Assembly: GCA_963837345.1 (NCBI GenBank)
Contig: CAWIMX010000002.1
Coordinates: forward strand, 768,787 to 832,786
Direction of reading: 5' to 3'
From: CAWIMX01 sp963837345
Lineage (GTDB): Bacteria; Acidobacteriota; Vicinamibacteria; Vicinamibacterales; CAVVIG01
DNA: 64,000 nt
Every line of letters begins with the position of its first letter. Within the stretch, counting starts at the first letter, position 1. Below are positions 44,201 through 53,172 of this stretch, piece after piece. The notes beneath the pieces were generated by a model. It did not search any database and was not told where the DNA came from. It saw only the letters and a program-made list of their open reading frames with translations. The translations under genes and the position numbers were made by a program.

Positions 44201-45760
44201 TCAGCACGGCGGTGGCGCGTCGACGGCTACCGGCGCGGCGAGACGCCGCAGACGTCCGACCTTGCGATTGGCCATTCGCTTCCGGCCGGCCAGGTGCAGG
44301 CGCTTCAGGAACAGGAACGGGTGCGTTCGATAGAAGTGGCCCCGCATCGCGGCGCCTTTCCAGAACGGCTTCTGCCTGGCGTTCCAGTAGTCGGCCCACT
44401 GGCTCAGGTCCTGATAGAGGGCCTGGAAACGCGTCTTGTCGATCCCCGTCACGAACGCGTTGCGTGGGCTCTTGGTCTCCACGGTCGCCCAATCGATGGT
44501 GTCGTCGATCAGTCCGAGGGAGCGGGCGTGCGCATACAGCTCGGTGCCCGGAAAGGGTGCGAACACCGAAAAGACGATCTCGGGCGGCTCGATGTCCTTC
44601 AGGAACTGCCACGTCTGCATGATCTCGTCTTCGGTCTCCTCCGGGAGCCCGACCATCATGAGCGCGCTCCAGAAGAGGCGCTTGTCGTTCAGGAGTTTAG
44701 CCGCGCGTCGTCCGTCGGCCGTCGTGATCTTCTTCTTCATCATCTCGAGCTGTCGATCGGAGCCCGATTCGAGCCCGAGAAACACCTGGTAGCACCCGGC
44801 TTCCTTCATCAGATCGACGAGCTCGGCGTCGAGGCGATCGGCGCGCGTCAGGCACGTCCAGGTGATGTGGACCCGGCTGTCGATCATCGCTTTCAGGACG
44901 CTCACCGTACGCGGGCGATGGATCGTGAACGTGTCGTCCCAGAAATGGAACTCGATGGTGCCGAAGTCGCGTTTGGTCTGCTCGATCTCGCGAATGACGT
45001 TCTCGGGAGACCGCCACCGCACGGATCGGCCCCAGACGTTCATCACGCTGCAGAACGTGCACTCGTGGGGACAGCCGCGGCTGGCGACGATATCGCCGGA
45101 GAAGTCGGCCATGAGGGCGCGGCTGTAGCGATGCGGGTTGAGCATGGCCTTGCGATCGGGGAACGGAAGCTCATCGAGCTCGGGCAGAAACTTGCGGGTC
45201 CCGTTGCCGACCGGCAGCCCGTTCGACTTGTGCCAGAGCCCGCCGATGTCGTCGAACGACCGGCCGCCGTCGGCCAGCCGACCGAAGAGCTCGCGCGCCG
45301 TGATCTCGCCCTCGCCGGCGACGACGAAGTCGACCATGTCTTCGCGGACGACGGTGTCCGGCACTTCGGTCGGGTGCGGCCCGCCCCAGACCAGCGGGAT
45401 GGCGGGATTGTAGCGGCGCGCCAGACGCATGACCTGCTTGGCGATCTCGTAAGTGACCGTCATGCAGCTGATGCCGATCGCATCCGGCGCGACGGTCTCG
45501 ATCGTCTGGCGGACCTCCCGCCAGACCGGATCCTCCTCGTTGCGCACGCGGGCCAGATAGTGCTCGAACGCGGTCAGGCGGTTGGACAGCCCCCAGCTTT
45601 CCACGCCCTCGTCGAACCCGGGATTCTCGGCGTTGTACACGATCGCTTCGTGCCCCGCCTGCTTGAGGACAGCGGCGATGTAGCCGAGGCCGATCGGAAA
45701 GAAGCGCTGAACCAGGCCCTTGAAGCGTGTGTACGGCGGACTGATCAACAGAACCCGCAT
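44201..45760 (-). CDS. B12-binding domain radical SAM enzyme
   Basis: A 519-residue class B-type radical SAM protein. The N-terminal cobalamin-binding domain (MRVLLISPPYTRFKGLVQRF, GWGGPHPTEVP-like segment near 125) is followed by the radical SAM motif SRGCPHECTFCSV and GLESGSDRQLEMM. Relatives methylate unactivated carbons or make similar rearrangements in natural-product and hopanoid pathways; the substrate is unknown. A strong Shine-Dalgarno sequence, GGGAGGTGATC, precedes the ATG at 45760. It is the last gene of the NRPS operon, 55 bases after the NRPS gene. Confidence 0.85.
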   Translation of the reverse strand: MRVLLISPPYTRFKGLVQRFFPIGLGYIAAVLKQAGHEAIVYNAENPGFDEGVESWGLSNRLTAFEHYLARVRNEEDPVWREVRQTIETVAPDAIGISCMTVTYEIAKQVMRLARRYNPAIPLVWGGPHPTEVPDTVVREDMVDFVVAGEGEITARELFGRLADGGRSFDDIGGLWHKSNGLPVGNGTRKFLPELDELPFPDRKAMLNPHRYSRALMADFSGDIVASRGCPHECTFCSVMNVWGRSVRWRSPENVIREIEQTKRDFGTIEFHFWDDTFTIHRPRTVSVLKAMIDSRVHITWTCLTRADRLDAELVDLMKEAGCYQVFLGLESGSDRQLEMMKKKITTADGRRAAKLLNDKRLFWSALMMVGLPEETEDEIMQTWQFLKDIEPPEIVFSVFAPFPGTELYAHARSLGLIDDTIDWATVETKSPRNAFVTGIDKTRFQALYQDLSQWADYWNARQKPFWKGAAMRGHFYRTHPFLFLKRLHLAGRKRMANRKVGRLRRLAAPVAVDAPPPC

Positions 45761-45815
45761 GATCACCTCCCTGTGCAGCCGACCGCGTGGACGAGGAAGA
45801 CGTGTATCGGGAATC

Positions 45816-48800
45816 TCAGTCGGAAGTCTTGGCCAGACGCGACTCGCACAGGGCCGCAAACTGTTTCAGGGTATGGAATACGAGGTCTCGCGGGCTGACC
45901 TGAAGCTGCGTACGCTTCTCGAGCGCCGTGACCACCTGGATCGCCATCAGGGAATGTCCACCCAGGTCGTAGAAGTTGTCGTGCAGGCCGATCTCGTCCA
46001 CGTCGAGAAGCTCGCGCCAGATGTCGGCGACGATCGTCTCGTACGCGGTCGAGGGCCGCTCGCTCTGCGCGGCCGCTGTGACCGCGCGCTCGGCGATCGC
46101 CGACAGCGCCGTGCGATCGATCTTGCCGTTTGCAGTGAGCGGAAGCCTGTCGAGCGCGACGAACGCCGCCGGCACCATGTAGTCCGGCAGACGGTCTTTG
46201 ACGAACGTCGAGAGCTCCGCCGCCTGGACGGTCGACCCGGGTCGTGCGACGACGCAGCCGATGAGACGGGCATCGGCGCGATCGCCGTCGCGAACCAGGA
46301 TGGTCGCCTCGCCAACTGACGCGTGGCGGCGAAGCACGGCTTCGACTTCGCCAAGCTCGACGCGAAACCCGCGGATCTTCACCTGATCGTCGGTGCGTCC
46401 CAGGAATTCGAGGTCCCCGCCGGGCAGCACGCGGACCTGGTCGCCGGTGCGGTACAGACGCGCGCCATCACCCGAGAAGGCATCGGACACGAATCGATCG
46501 GCGGTCCAATCCGGCCGGTTGAGATATCCGCGCGCCACGCCCGGGCCGCCGATGTACAGCTCGCCGGAACACCACCGGGGCGCGAGCCGGCCCCCGCGGT
46601 CCAGTACCCGCACCACCACGTCTGCCAGCGGGCGGCCGATGGGCACGGTGCCAGAGCGTCGACGGCCTTCATCGCATCCGCAGCGATACGTCGTGGCGCC
46701 GACCGTCGTTTCGGTCGGCCCATAGTGGTTGAACACGACGAGGTCCGGCGCCAGGTGCCGCACCCTGTCGACGAGGTCCCACGGGCACGCCTCGCCGCCG
46801 AGGACGAGGCGCGCACGGGGCAGGAGGCGCGCGGGGTCGGCGCCCGAGAGCAGCGCAGTGAGGTGCGACGGTACGATCTTCAACACGTCGATCTCGTTCT
46901 GCTGCATCGACGCGCCAAAGGCTGCGGGATCCGCCGATTCGGACTCGGTGAAGACGTGCAGACAACCGGCGCCCAGGAGCGAGGGATACACCGACGTGTT
47001 CCCCAGATCCGCGGCAAACGTCGTGACCGTCGCGAAGCGCGTCCCTTCCGGAACGTCCAGTCGGCGACCGATGGCGCGCACGTAGTGCGTCAGTTGGCGA
47101 TGCTCGACCGGCACGCCCTTCGGGCGGCCGGTCGAGCCGGACGTGAACAGGACGTAGACGAGATCCGCGGGTGTGGCGCCCTCCGGCAGGTTCTCCGGAG
47201 ACAAGAGGTCGAGTGCGGGTCGGTCGCTGTCCAGAAGCACGGCCCGCACGCGGTCCCTTACGCATGCGAGTCTGCCGCTGTCGGTAACCGCGATCGTCGT
47301 TCCGCTGTCGTCGAGGATGTTTCGAAGGCGCTCAACCGGGAGTCTGGGGTCCAGCGGGACATACGCGCCGCCCGCCTTCAGGATGCCCAGGATGCCGACG
47401 ATCATCTCGGCGGACCGATCGAGACACAAGCCCACCAAAACGCCGGGCGCCACCCCAAGGTCGCGCAGCCTGCGGGCCAGCTGATTCGCGCGCGCATTGA
47501 GCGTGCCGTAGCTCAATCGCTCGCCCCCGCAGACGACGGCCGTCGCGTCGGGCCGGCGGCCCGCCACCTCCTCGAACAGGCGATGGACGCACTCCGAGGC
47601 CGGGCAGCTCTCGTCTGCCGCCGTGGCCCACGACAGGAGCTCGGCGTGCTGCGACGGGCTCGTGACCTGGAGCGCGCCAACCGAACGGTCGGGATTCGCC
47701 AGCGCGTCGTCGATCAGGACCGCGAGCTGGTCCGCCAGATAAGCCATGTCGGTGTCGACGAAGGCGTTCGCGTCGTATTCGAGGAACGCGTGGCTTCGGC
47801 CGGGCCGCGACTGCCACACCAGCTTCAGCTTGAATCGATCGATGCGCGCGTCGCAGGCCACGACGTCGAATTGCACGTCGCCGGTTCGCCACGGGTCGGG
47901 CCAGGCGTCGTGCTCGACGAGGAACGGCACGTGAAGCCGTTCCGCATTGTCCGCGCCGTCTGACGGGGGCGTCGGGTCCAAACACGGGCCCCACTTCCGG
48001 GCCTGAGCCATCCGGTCGTTGACTTGCCGCAACGCTTCGACGAACGGCGCGTCGGTCGGAACGACGCCGGAGACGGGCAGCGCGCGCGCGAACAGGCCGA
48101 TGGCGGCCTCGAGCTCGGCATGGCTCCGACCGTCCCAGACGAACCCCACGATCGCGCGGGTATCGTTCGTCGCCCGCTGCAGGAGACTCTGAAGGGAGGC
48201 GGCCAGGAGGGCCTCCATCGACACTCCGAACCGCACACCCGCCGTTTCGAACGCGGTCCGCGTGGAAGGCGACAGAGGGACCGGAACACGCTCCGTCGTG
48301 AACGGACGTCCAGGGTGGCCGTCGGCGTCGAACGCCAGCCGCAGGCTGCCGAGCGGCGCGAATTCGTCCCCCCGCCAGAAGTCGCGGCCTGCGGCGCCGT
48401 CCTCAGATGTCAGCATGTCGTTCAGCCAGGCGGCCGCGTCGACGTACTGCAGCGGTTCGTCGGTCTGGAGGCCGTCCCGTCCCTGTGCCTCGTAGTGCCG
48501 GACGATCTCGGCGGCCAGGTTCCACAGGCCAGCCGCGTCCGAGCACAGCGCCGGGAGATCGATGAGAAGCAGATGCTCGCCGGGATCCAGCCGGGCGAGG
48601 GTCATGGCGGCGAGAGACCCGCGGTCGAAGTCGGTACTGACGGTGGCGGGCTTCGTCGCGCAGCGTGTCGAGGACCATCGCGCGCTCGGCGGCGTTCGAT
48701 CCTCCGATGTCCACGACGCGCAGGGCTGGTCCATCGTCTCCAACCACCTGCAGGGGTATCGACATTTCCTGCGACGCGTAGAAGGTGGTTCTGAGAATCT

Positions 48801-48972
48801 CATGGCGCGACACCGCGCGATCGATCGCGTGCCGGAGCGCGTCGAGGTCGAGCGGTCCGCTGATGCGGATCTCGCAGGACGACCGATACGGGCAATCGCC
48901 GGTGCGGCCAAGCGCCCAGAGGCGCCGCTGCTGGGGCGAGACGTGAAAGCCTTCGATGGGTGCGTGATCCAT
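45816..48972 (-). CDS. Single-module NRPS (C-A-PCP), frameshifted near 48,650
   Basis: About 1,050 residues in three domains. The C domain (1-430) lacks HHxxxDG: the aligned position reads LLLIDLPALCSDAAG, so the catalytic histidines are absent. The A domain has A3 LFTSGSTGRPKGV, A5 NHYGPTETTVGATTY, A7 YRTGDQVR and A10 NGKIDRTAL; its substrate region reads TTFAADLGNTSVYPSLL and I cannot assign an amino acid. The PCP has LGGHSLMAIQVV with the phosphopantetheine serine. No thioesterase or reductase follows. The frame starts at ATG 48972, and an extra base near 48,640-48,655 shifts it; removing it joins LRDEA to TVSTDFDRGSLAAMTLARL. An assembly error is likely. Confidence 0.88.
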
Positions 48973-48989
48973 GGGTACCGATCCTCGAG

Positions 48990-50045
48990 TCAGATCTCCA
49001 GGCAGACCTTGCTCGTTCCGCATCGCTCGGCCATGCCGACGAGCACCTGGCGCGGGCCCTCGAACCGTTCCCGGCCGTGCGCGGTGAGCATGTTGTCGAG
49101 CAGCAGCACGTCGTCTTTCTGCCAGTCGAAGAGCACCGTCTCCTGCCCGTATGCGGCCCGAACCGTGTCGAGCGCGGCAGTCTCGATGGCGCCGCCGTCG
49201 CCGTAGAACGCATGGCGCGGCAGGCCGTCCACGCCGAATCGTCGAAGCAGCATGTCGCGCGCCTCTGCCTCGAGACTGGACACGTGAAAGAGGTGCGCCT
49301 GATTGAACCAGACCGGCTCGCCCGTCGCCGGATGCGATGCCACGGCCTGGCACACCTGACGGGTGGTCAGTGCGTCGCCAGGCTTCCAGGTGAATGCGAT
49401 GTCGGCGGCCCGGCACAACTGTTCGACGTCCGACTTGTCGGCCGTCTGAAATACTTCCTGCCAGGGCAGATCCAGACCTTCGCCGTAGTTCCGGACGTAC
49501 ATCACCTGCCGACGTTCGAATTCCTCCCGAACGGCCGGCGGGATGCGGCCGAGCACCTTCCGGCTGTCGGCAATCGGCGTGCGGCCGCCGTCGGCGGCGG
49601 GCACGGCCGAGAGGAACCAGACTTTCAGCGGCCAGGTCCTGGCGTACGACATCTCGTTGTGAAGCGGGATGTTCCGGCTGGGAGGATAGGTGGTCGATGT
49701 GTAGATGTTCCCCGCGACGCGAGTCCGTGGCGTCGAGCGGTAGAGGTATTCGAGCAGCTCGCCCGACAGCGCTTTCACGCACGCCTCCAACTCGGCGGGG
49801 CCGGAGACGGCGAAGCCGCGAAACAGCAATCCGCCGTGGCGCTGGAGGCGATCCCCGATCGTCTCCCGGTTGTGGAGCAGCCAGGCAGCCAGGTCCACGC
49901 CTGGCACCCGCGGCTGCACCAGCAGCGGCAGGTCGCGATCGGCCTCGAGTGGTGTGAACGCGCAGAGCTCGGTGTGCGACACGGCAATCGGAGTCCGGGC
50001 TCGCGAAAGACCTTTCAGGCTCGGCTTCGTGGATGGGTCGGTCAT
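48990..50045 (-). CDS. SyrP-like Fe(II)/2-oxoglutarate oxygenase (TauD family)
   Basis: A 351-residue TauD/TfdA-family protein. The iron ligands are visible as HxE in PLHNEMSY and the distal His in AHGRERFEG, with the 2-oxoglutarate arginine just after (EGPRQVL). SyrP-like members hydroxylate amino acids tethered to NRPS carrier proteins. The position 17 bases upstream of the NRPS start and four bases overlapping the condensation gene supports that role here. HxE instead of HxD is common in this subgroup, although HxD is the textbook motif; halogenase-type Ala/Gly at this site is excluded. Confidence 0.85.
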   Translation of the reverse strand: MTDPSTKPSLKGLSRARTPIAVSHTELCAFTPLEADRDLPLLVQPRVPGVDLAAWLLHNRETIGDRLQRHGGLLFRGFAVSGPAELEACVKALSGELLEYLYRSTPRTRVAGNIYTSTTYPPSRNIPLHNEMSYARTWPLKVWFLSAVPAADGGRTPIADSRKVLGRIPPAVREEFERRQVMYVRNYGEGLDLPWQEVFQTADKSDVEQLCRAADIAFTWKPGDALTTRQVCQAVASHPATGEPVWFNQAHLFHVSSLEAEARDMLLRRFGVDGLPRHAFYGDGGAIETAALDTVRAAYGQETVLFDWQKDDVLLLDNMLTAHGRERFEGPRQVLVGMAERCGTSKVCLEI

Positions 50046-51472
50046 GGGTGTGTCCTGATTGTGCGGCCGCCGCGCTTGAGGCGGCGCAGCTTGTCGAGGG
50101 ACGTGGCGTGAAAGGCCTCGGCCTGCATCGCGCCGCGCGACCGTGCGATCTCGTCGAGCCGCTGGCACAGGTGGGCAAGCGTCGGTCCGGCTTCGCTCGG
50201 AAGATCGCGGAGCAGCTGCACGAGGTCGTCGGCGATCGCTGCGATGGTTTGCGCCGAGAAGCGCTTCGTCTCGTACAGGAGCTGAATGGCCAGCTCGCGT
50301 CCCGGGACGCACCTCAGCGTCAGCGGCAGGCTGTTCTGGATGACCGGGCGCACCGCGCCGATCTCGATCAGTCCATACCGCTCCCGCTCGAGCCCGTAGC
50401 CGGCGTTGTTCTCGAACACGACGATGCTCTCGAAGAGCGGCGTGCCGCGGGGAACCGCGCTCCATCGCTGGATCTTCGAGAGGGGGGCGAAGTCGTAATC
50501 GCGCGACGCGGCCTGATGAGCCTGCAGCCGCTGCAGCCAGGTCGTGGTCGCCTCGCCGGGGTCGACATGGGCGCGCACGGGCAGCGTGTTGATGAACAGC
50601 CCGAGCATCGAATCCGCCCCCTCGAGATCGGGTGGACGGCCGTTGACCGTGGCGCCGAACACGACGCTGTCCTGCCCGCTCGATCGGCTCAGGAGCACGG
50701 CCCACAGGCCCGTGACGATCGTGTTGAGCGTGATCCGGTTTCTCCGGGCAAACTGACGCAGCGCATCGGAGGCGTCCCGGTCGAGCACCGCCGCCCGCTC
50801 GGCATACGGCTCGTCAGCCTGGGCCGTCGAGGCGGCATCCCAGAGCGGGGTGGGCGCGCTCACGCCGGACAACTCGGCCCGCCAGAATCGCTCGGCCTCC
50901 TCCATGTCCTGATCGCGGAGCCATTCGATGAATTCCCGATACGGCGGGGCCGGAGCCAGATCCATCGGCTGGTTCAGCCGAAATGCTTCGTAGGCCTCGA
51001 ACACCTCCTGGAACAGCAGCGGCTTGCAGGACCCGTCCATCAGGAGATGGTGATGGGCAAGCACGAATTCGTGAATCGCGTCCGCACGCTGGATGAGCGA
51101 CAGGCGCATCAGCGGCGGCGTTTGGAGATCGAAGCCCCGCTCGGCTTCCGCATCGAGCCAGTCGTCGAGACGGCGCTCGATTTCCTCCTCGGGCGCCGGT
51201 CGCCAGTCGTCTTCCCACACGGTCAGGGACGCGCCCGGATGGACGACCTGGCGCGGTTCTCTGCCGTCCTGCCAGTGAAACGACGTGCGGAGGATCGGAT
51301 GGCGATCGACGACGAGCTGCCAGGCTCGGGCGAAGGCGGCTCGATCCAGCGGACCATGAAGGGTGTAGCTCACCACGATCGAGTACATGCCGGATCGGCT
51401 CGCATCTTCGAGCGTGTGATAGAGCATCCCCTGCTGCATCGGCGAGAGCTCATACATGTCGGCCGTGATCAT
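50042..51472 (-). CDS. Free-standing NRPS condensation domain
   Basis: A 476-residue protein that is one complete condensation domain: N-terminal core C1 YELSPMQQGMLYHTL, catalytic C3 AHHHLLMDG (HHxxxDG intact), C5 FVNGRPP-like VVFGATVNGRPPDLEGADSM, and the C-terminal latch region. No carrier or adenylation domain is attached. It is the first gene of the operon and overlaps the oxygenase gene by four bases (ATGA). The C1 pattern and ENNAGYG segment resemble LCL/dual-type domains. It could provide the condensation or release activity missing from the degenerate C domain of the NRPS protein. Confidence 0.87.
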   Translation of the reverse strand: MITADMYELSPMQQGMLYHTLEDASRSGMYSIVVSYTLHGPLDRAAFARAWQLVVDRHPILRTSFHWQDGREPRQVVHPGASLTVWEDDWRPAPEEEIERRLDDWLDAEAERGFDLQTPPLMRLSLIQRADAIHEFVLAHHHLLMDGSCKPLLFQEVFEAYEAFRLNQPMDLAPAPPYREFIEWLRDQDMEEAERFWRAELSGVSAPTPLWDAASTAQADEPYAERAAVLDRDASDALRQFARRNRITLNTIVTGLWAVLLSRSSGQDSVVFGATVNGRPPDLEGADSMLGLFINTLPVRAHVDPGEATTTWLQRLQAHQAASRDYDFAPLSKIQRWSAVPRGTPLFESIVVFENNAGYGLERERYGLIEIGAVRPVIQNSLPLTLRCVPGRELAIQLLYETKRFSAQTIAAIADDLVQLLRDLPSEAGPTLAHLCQRLDEIARSRGAMQAEAFHATSLDKLRRLKRGGRTIRTHP

Positions 51473-51478
51473 CTGGGG

Positions 51479-51484
51479 TAAGAT
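51479..51484 (+). promoter_or_regulatory. TAAGAT box 8 bases before the hydrolase
   Basis: TAAGAT lies eight bases before the ATG at 51493, in the 20-base gap between the divergent hydrolase and condensation genes. The geometry matches the other leaderless-type starts. Confidence 0.35.
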
Positions 51485-51492
51485 CGTGGACC

Positions 51493-52391
51493 ATGCTCGA
51501 CCGCGTGCGCGACGCGATCGCCACCGAAGACGCCGTCATGTTCGGCCCCGGCCGTCGTCTGGTCGGCATCGTGACCAACGCCCGCGAGGGCGGTACGCGA
51601 CAGGCCGGGCGCAGGCGTCATCCTGTTCAACGCCGGCGTCGTCCATCGCGTCGGTCCCAATCGGCTGTACGTGACGCTGGCTCGCCGGCTCGCCGAATCC
51701 GGATACACGGTTCTGCGCTTCGACCACTCGGGGATCGGCGACAGCCTCCCGCGCGAGGATGCTCTCGCGATTCGAGCAGAGCTCGCTGGCGGAAGCCGCC
51801 GACGCGATGAACTGGCTCGCGGCGGAACGCCAGTGCGAACGGTTCGTCCTGGTCGGTCTCTGCTCCGGAACCCTCACGGCGTTTCGAGCCGCCGAGGCGG
51901 ATCCGCGCGTGGCGGGCGTCGTGCTGCTGACCGCCCTGCTGCAGGATCCGTCGACCGTGCCGCCCGACGTCGTGGCGGAGGCCTCGGACCGGCGCATCGC
52001 CCGAAGCTATCTCGTCGAGAAGGCCGGCCGGGGCCGCACCTGGCGGCGCCTGGTCTCGGGACAAGTGAACGTCCGCCATGCGCTGGAGACGCTTCGACGG
52101 CTGCTGCGCGCTCGCCGTCAATCCCGACCGGCCGACGCGGGCACCGTCGACCTGCTGGCCAGGATGGAACGCGTGCTGGACCGCGGCGTCTCGGTGTTGT
52201 TCATTTTCGCCGAGCCCACGACCGTGCTCGAATACTTTCGGATGACCCTGCAGCCGCGGGTTCCGGATCTGCGGAGGCACGGGCGCATTCACGTCGAGGT
52301 GCTGACCGGGGCCGACCACACGTTTACCGAGCTTCGTCATCAGATCCGCGTCCTCGACGTGGTCTCGGGGTGGCTGGCGACATGTACCTAG
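51493..52391 (+). CDS. Alpha/beta hydrolase of the NRPS cluster, frameshifted twice
   Basis: A roughly 300-residue serine hydrolase split over three frames. Segment 1 starts MLDRVRDAIATEDAVMFGPG. Segment 2 (from about 51,610) reads AGVILFNAGVVHRVGPNRLY and RFDHSGIGDS. Segment 3 (from about 51,770) has the nucleophile elbow GLCSG and ends TGADHTFTELRHQIRVLDVV, which supplies the catalytic His. Shifts fall near 51,605-51,610 (extra C/G) and 51,770 (extra A). It could release the NRPS product or act on an acyl-thioester; the real role is unknown. The last few codons coincide with the chimeric junction, so the stop at 52389-52391 may not be the native one. Confidence 0.75.
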
Positions 52392-52392
52392 C
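52385..52392. other. Probable chimeric assembly junction
   Basis: To the left, the hydrolase gene reads to its C-terminus. To the right, the minus-strand periplasmic protein gene loses its homology after GYDKPL exactly here and continues as the antisense of the hydrolase. Frameshift density also changes from about one per 10 kb to about one per 50-100 bases across this point. No repeat, tRNA, attachment site or mobile element is visible at the join. Confidence 0.8.
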
Positions 52393-52667
52393 GGCTTGTC
52401 GTAGCCGACGAGCTCTTCGACCGCGAGGGCCGTCTTGCGGTTCGAGCTGTCGACGCTGCGCTGATAAGTGTCGTAGATGGGCCAGAATTTCTTGGCTTCG
52501 GCGGGCGTGAGATCGAGCGTTTTTTCGACCAGCGCCCTCTTGTCGGCCTTCACCGCCGCACGCAGCGCCTGCATGTCGTTGGCCGGCGTCGGTTGACCCT
52601 CGGCCGGTGCATATGTCGCCGCCATCGCGACGGCGATGAAAAGGGCGGAGGCAAGGTTTCGTTTCAT
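52388..52667 (-). CDS. Exported hypothetical protein, C-terminus missing
   Basis: About 93 N-terminal residues of a periplasmic protein. The signal peptide MKRNLASALFIAVAMAATYA ends near PAEGQ. A helical domain follows with LVEKTLDLTPAEAKKFWPIY, a pattern seen in small betaproteobacterial exported proteins, and it breaks off after EELVGYDKPL. The remaining half of such proteins (usually about 90 more residues) is absent because the sequence changes to the foreign hydrolase. It reads away from the exbB operon. Confidence 0.75.
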
Positions 52668-53172
52668 CTTGTTGGTCCCTGAGTGTGGTTGACGGGCTGT
52701 CGCCCGGGCGGGAGCGCGAGCCCGGGGCGGTGGGGGCGGTCATCAACGTCTGGACATCGCCCTTCCAACATGGGCATAATAGCAGGCTTTTTTGAACGGC
52801 CGTCGGCCCCGTGACGCTTGCGGGGTCGTTGTTTTGGGGAGCCGGCCCATAGGGAAAATGCGCGAAACTGCGCCGCCCCGCGCGCTTCCGGCACCACGGG
52901 GTGGCGCCTTCACCGGCGTCGAAAAACGCAGCGCAATGTGGGCGGCCTGGTCTGTTCGCCAATCCATCGTACGTTGGGCGGCTCGACAAGATCGAATGGT
53001 TTTGCTTTTTCCCGTGGACGCCATTAGCATCAGCCCCCTGCACTGGGGAAAGGCTTCGCCGCGCGACGAGCCTCGCTGAAAACAGGGCTTGCCACTGACG
53101 CTTGCGTCGCCACGGGAGCGCCCCGCGTCCCCGGTCAATCCCTGATCACACCCTAATTTGTCTGGAGACCAC
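52668..53172. other. Intergenic region upstream of exbB
   Basis: About 505 bases without a convincing gene in any frame. It must contain the divergent promoters of the truncated exported-protein gene and of exbB. A short hairpin, ggccccg-tgacgcttg-cggggtc, followed by gttgtttt lies near 52,808-52,836 and could be a terminator. Insertion errors may hide small features. Confidence 0.5.
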
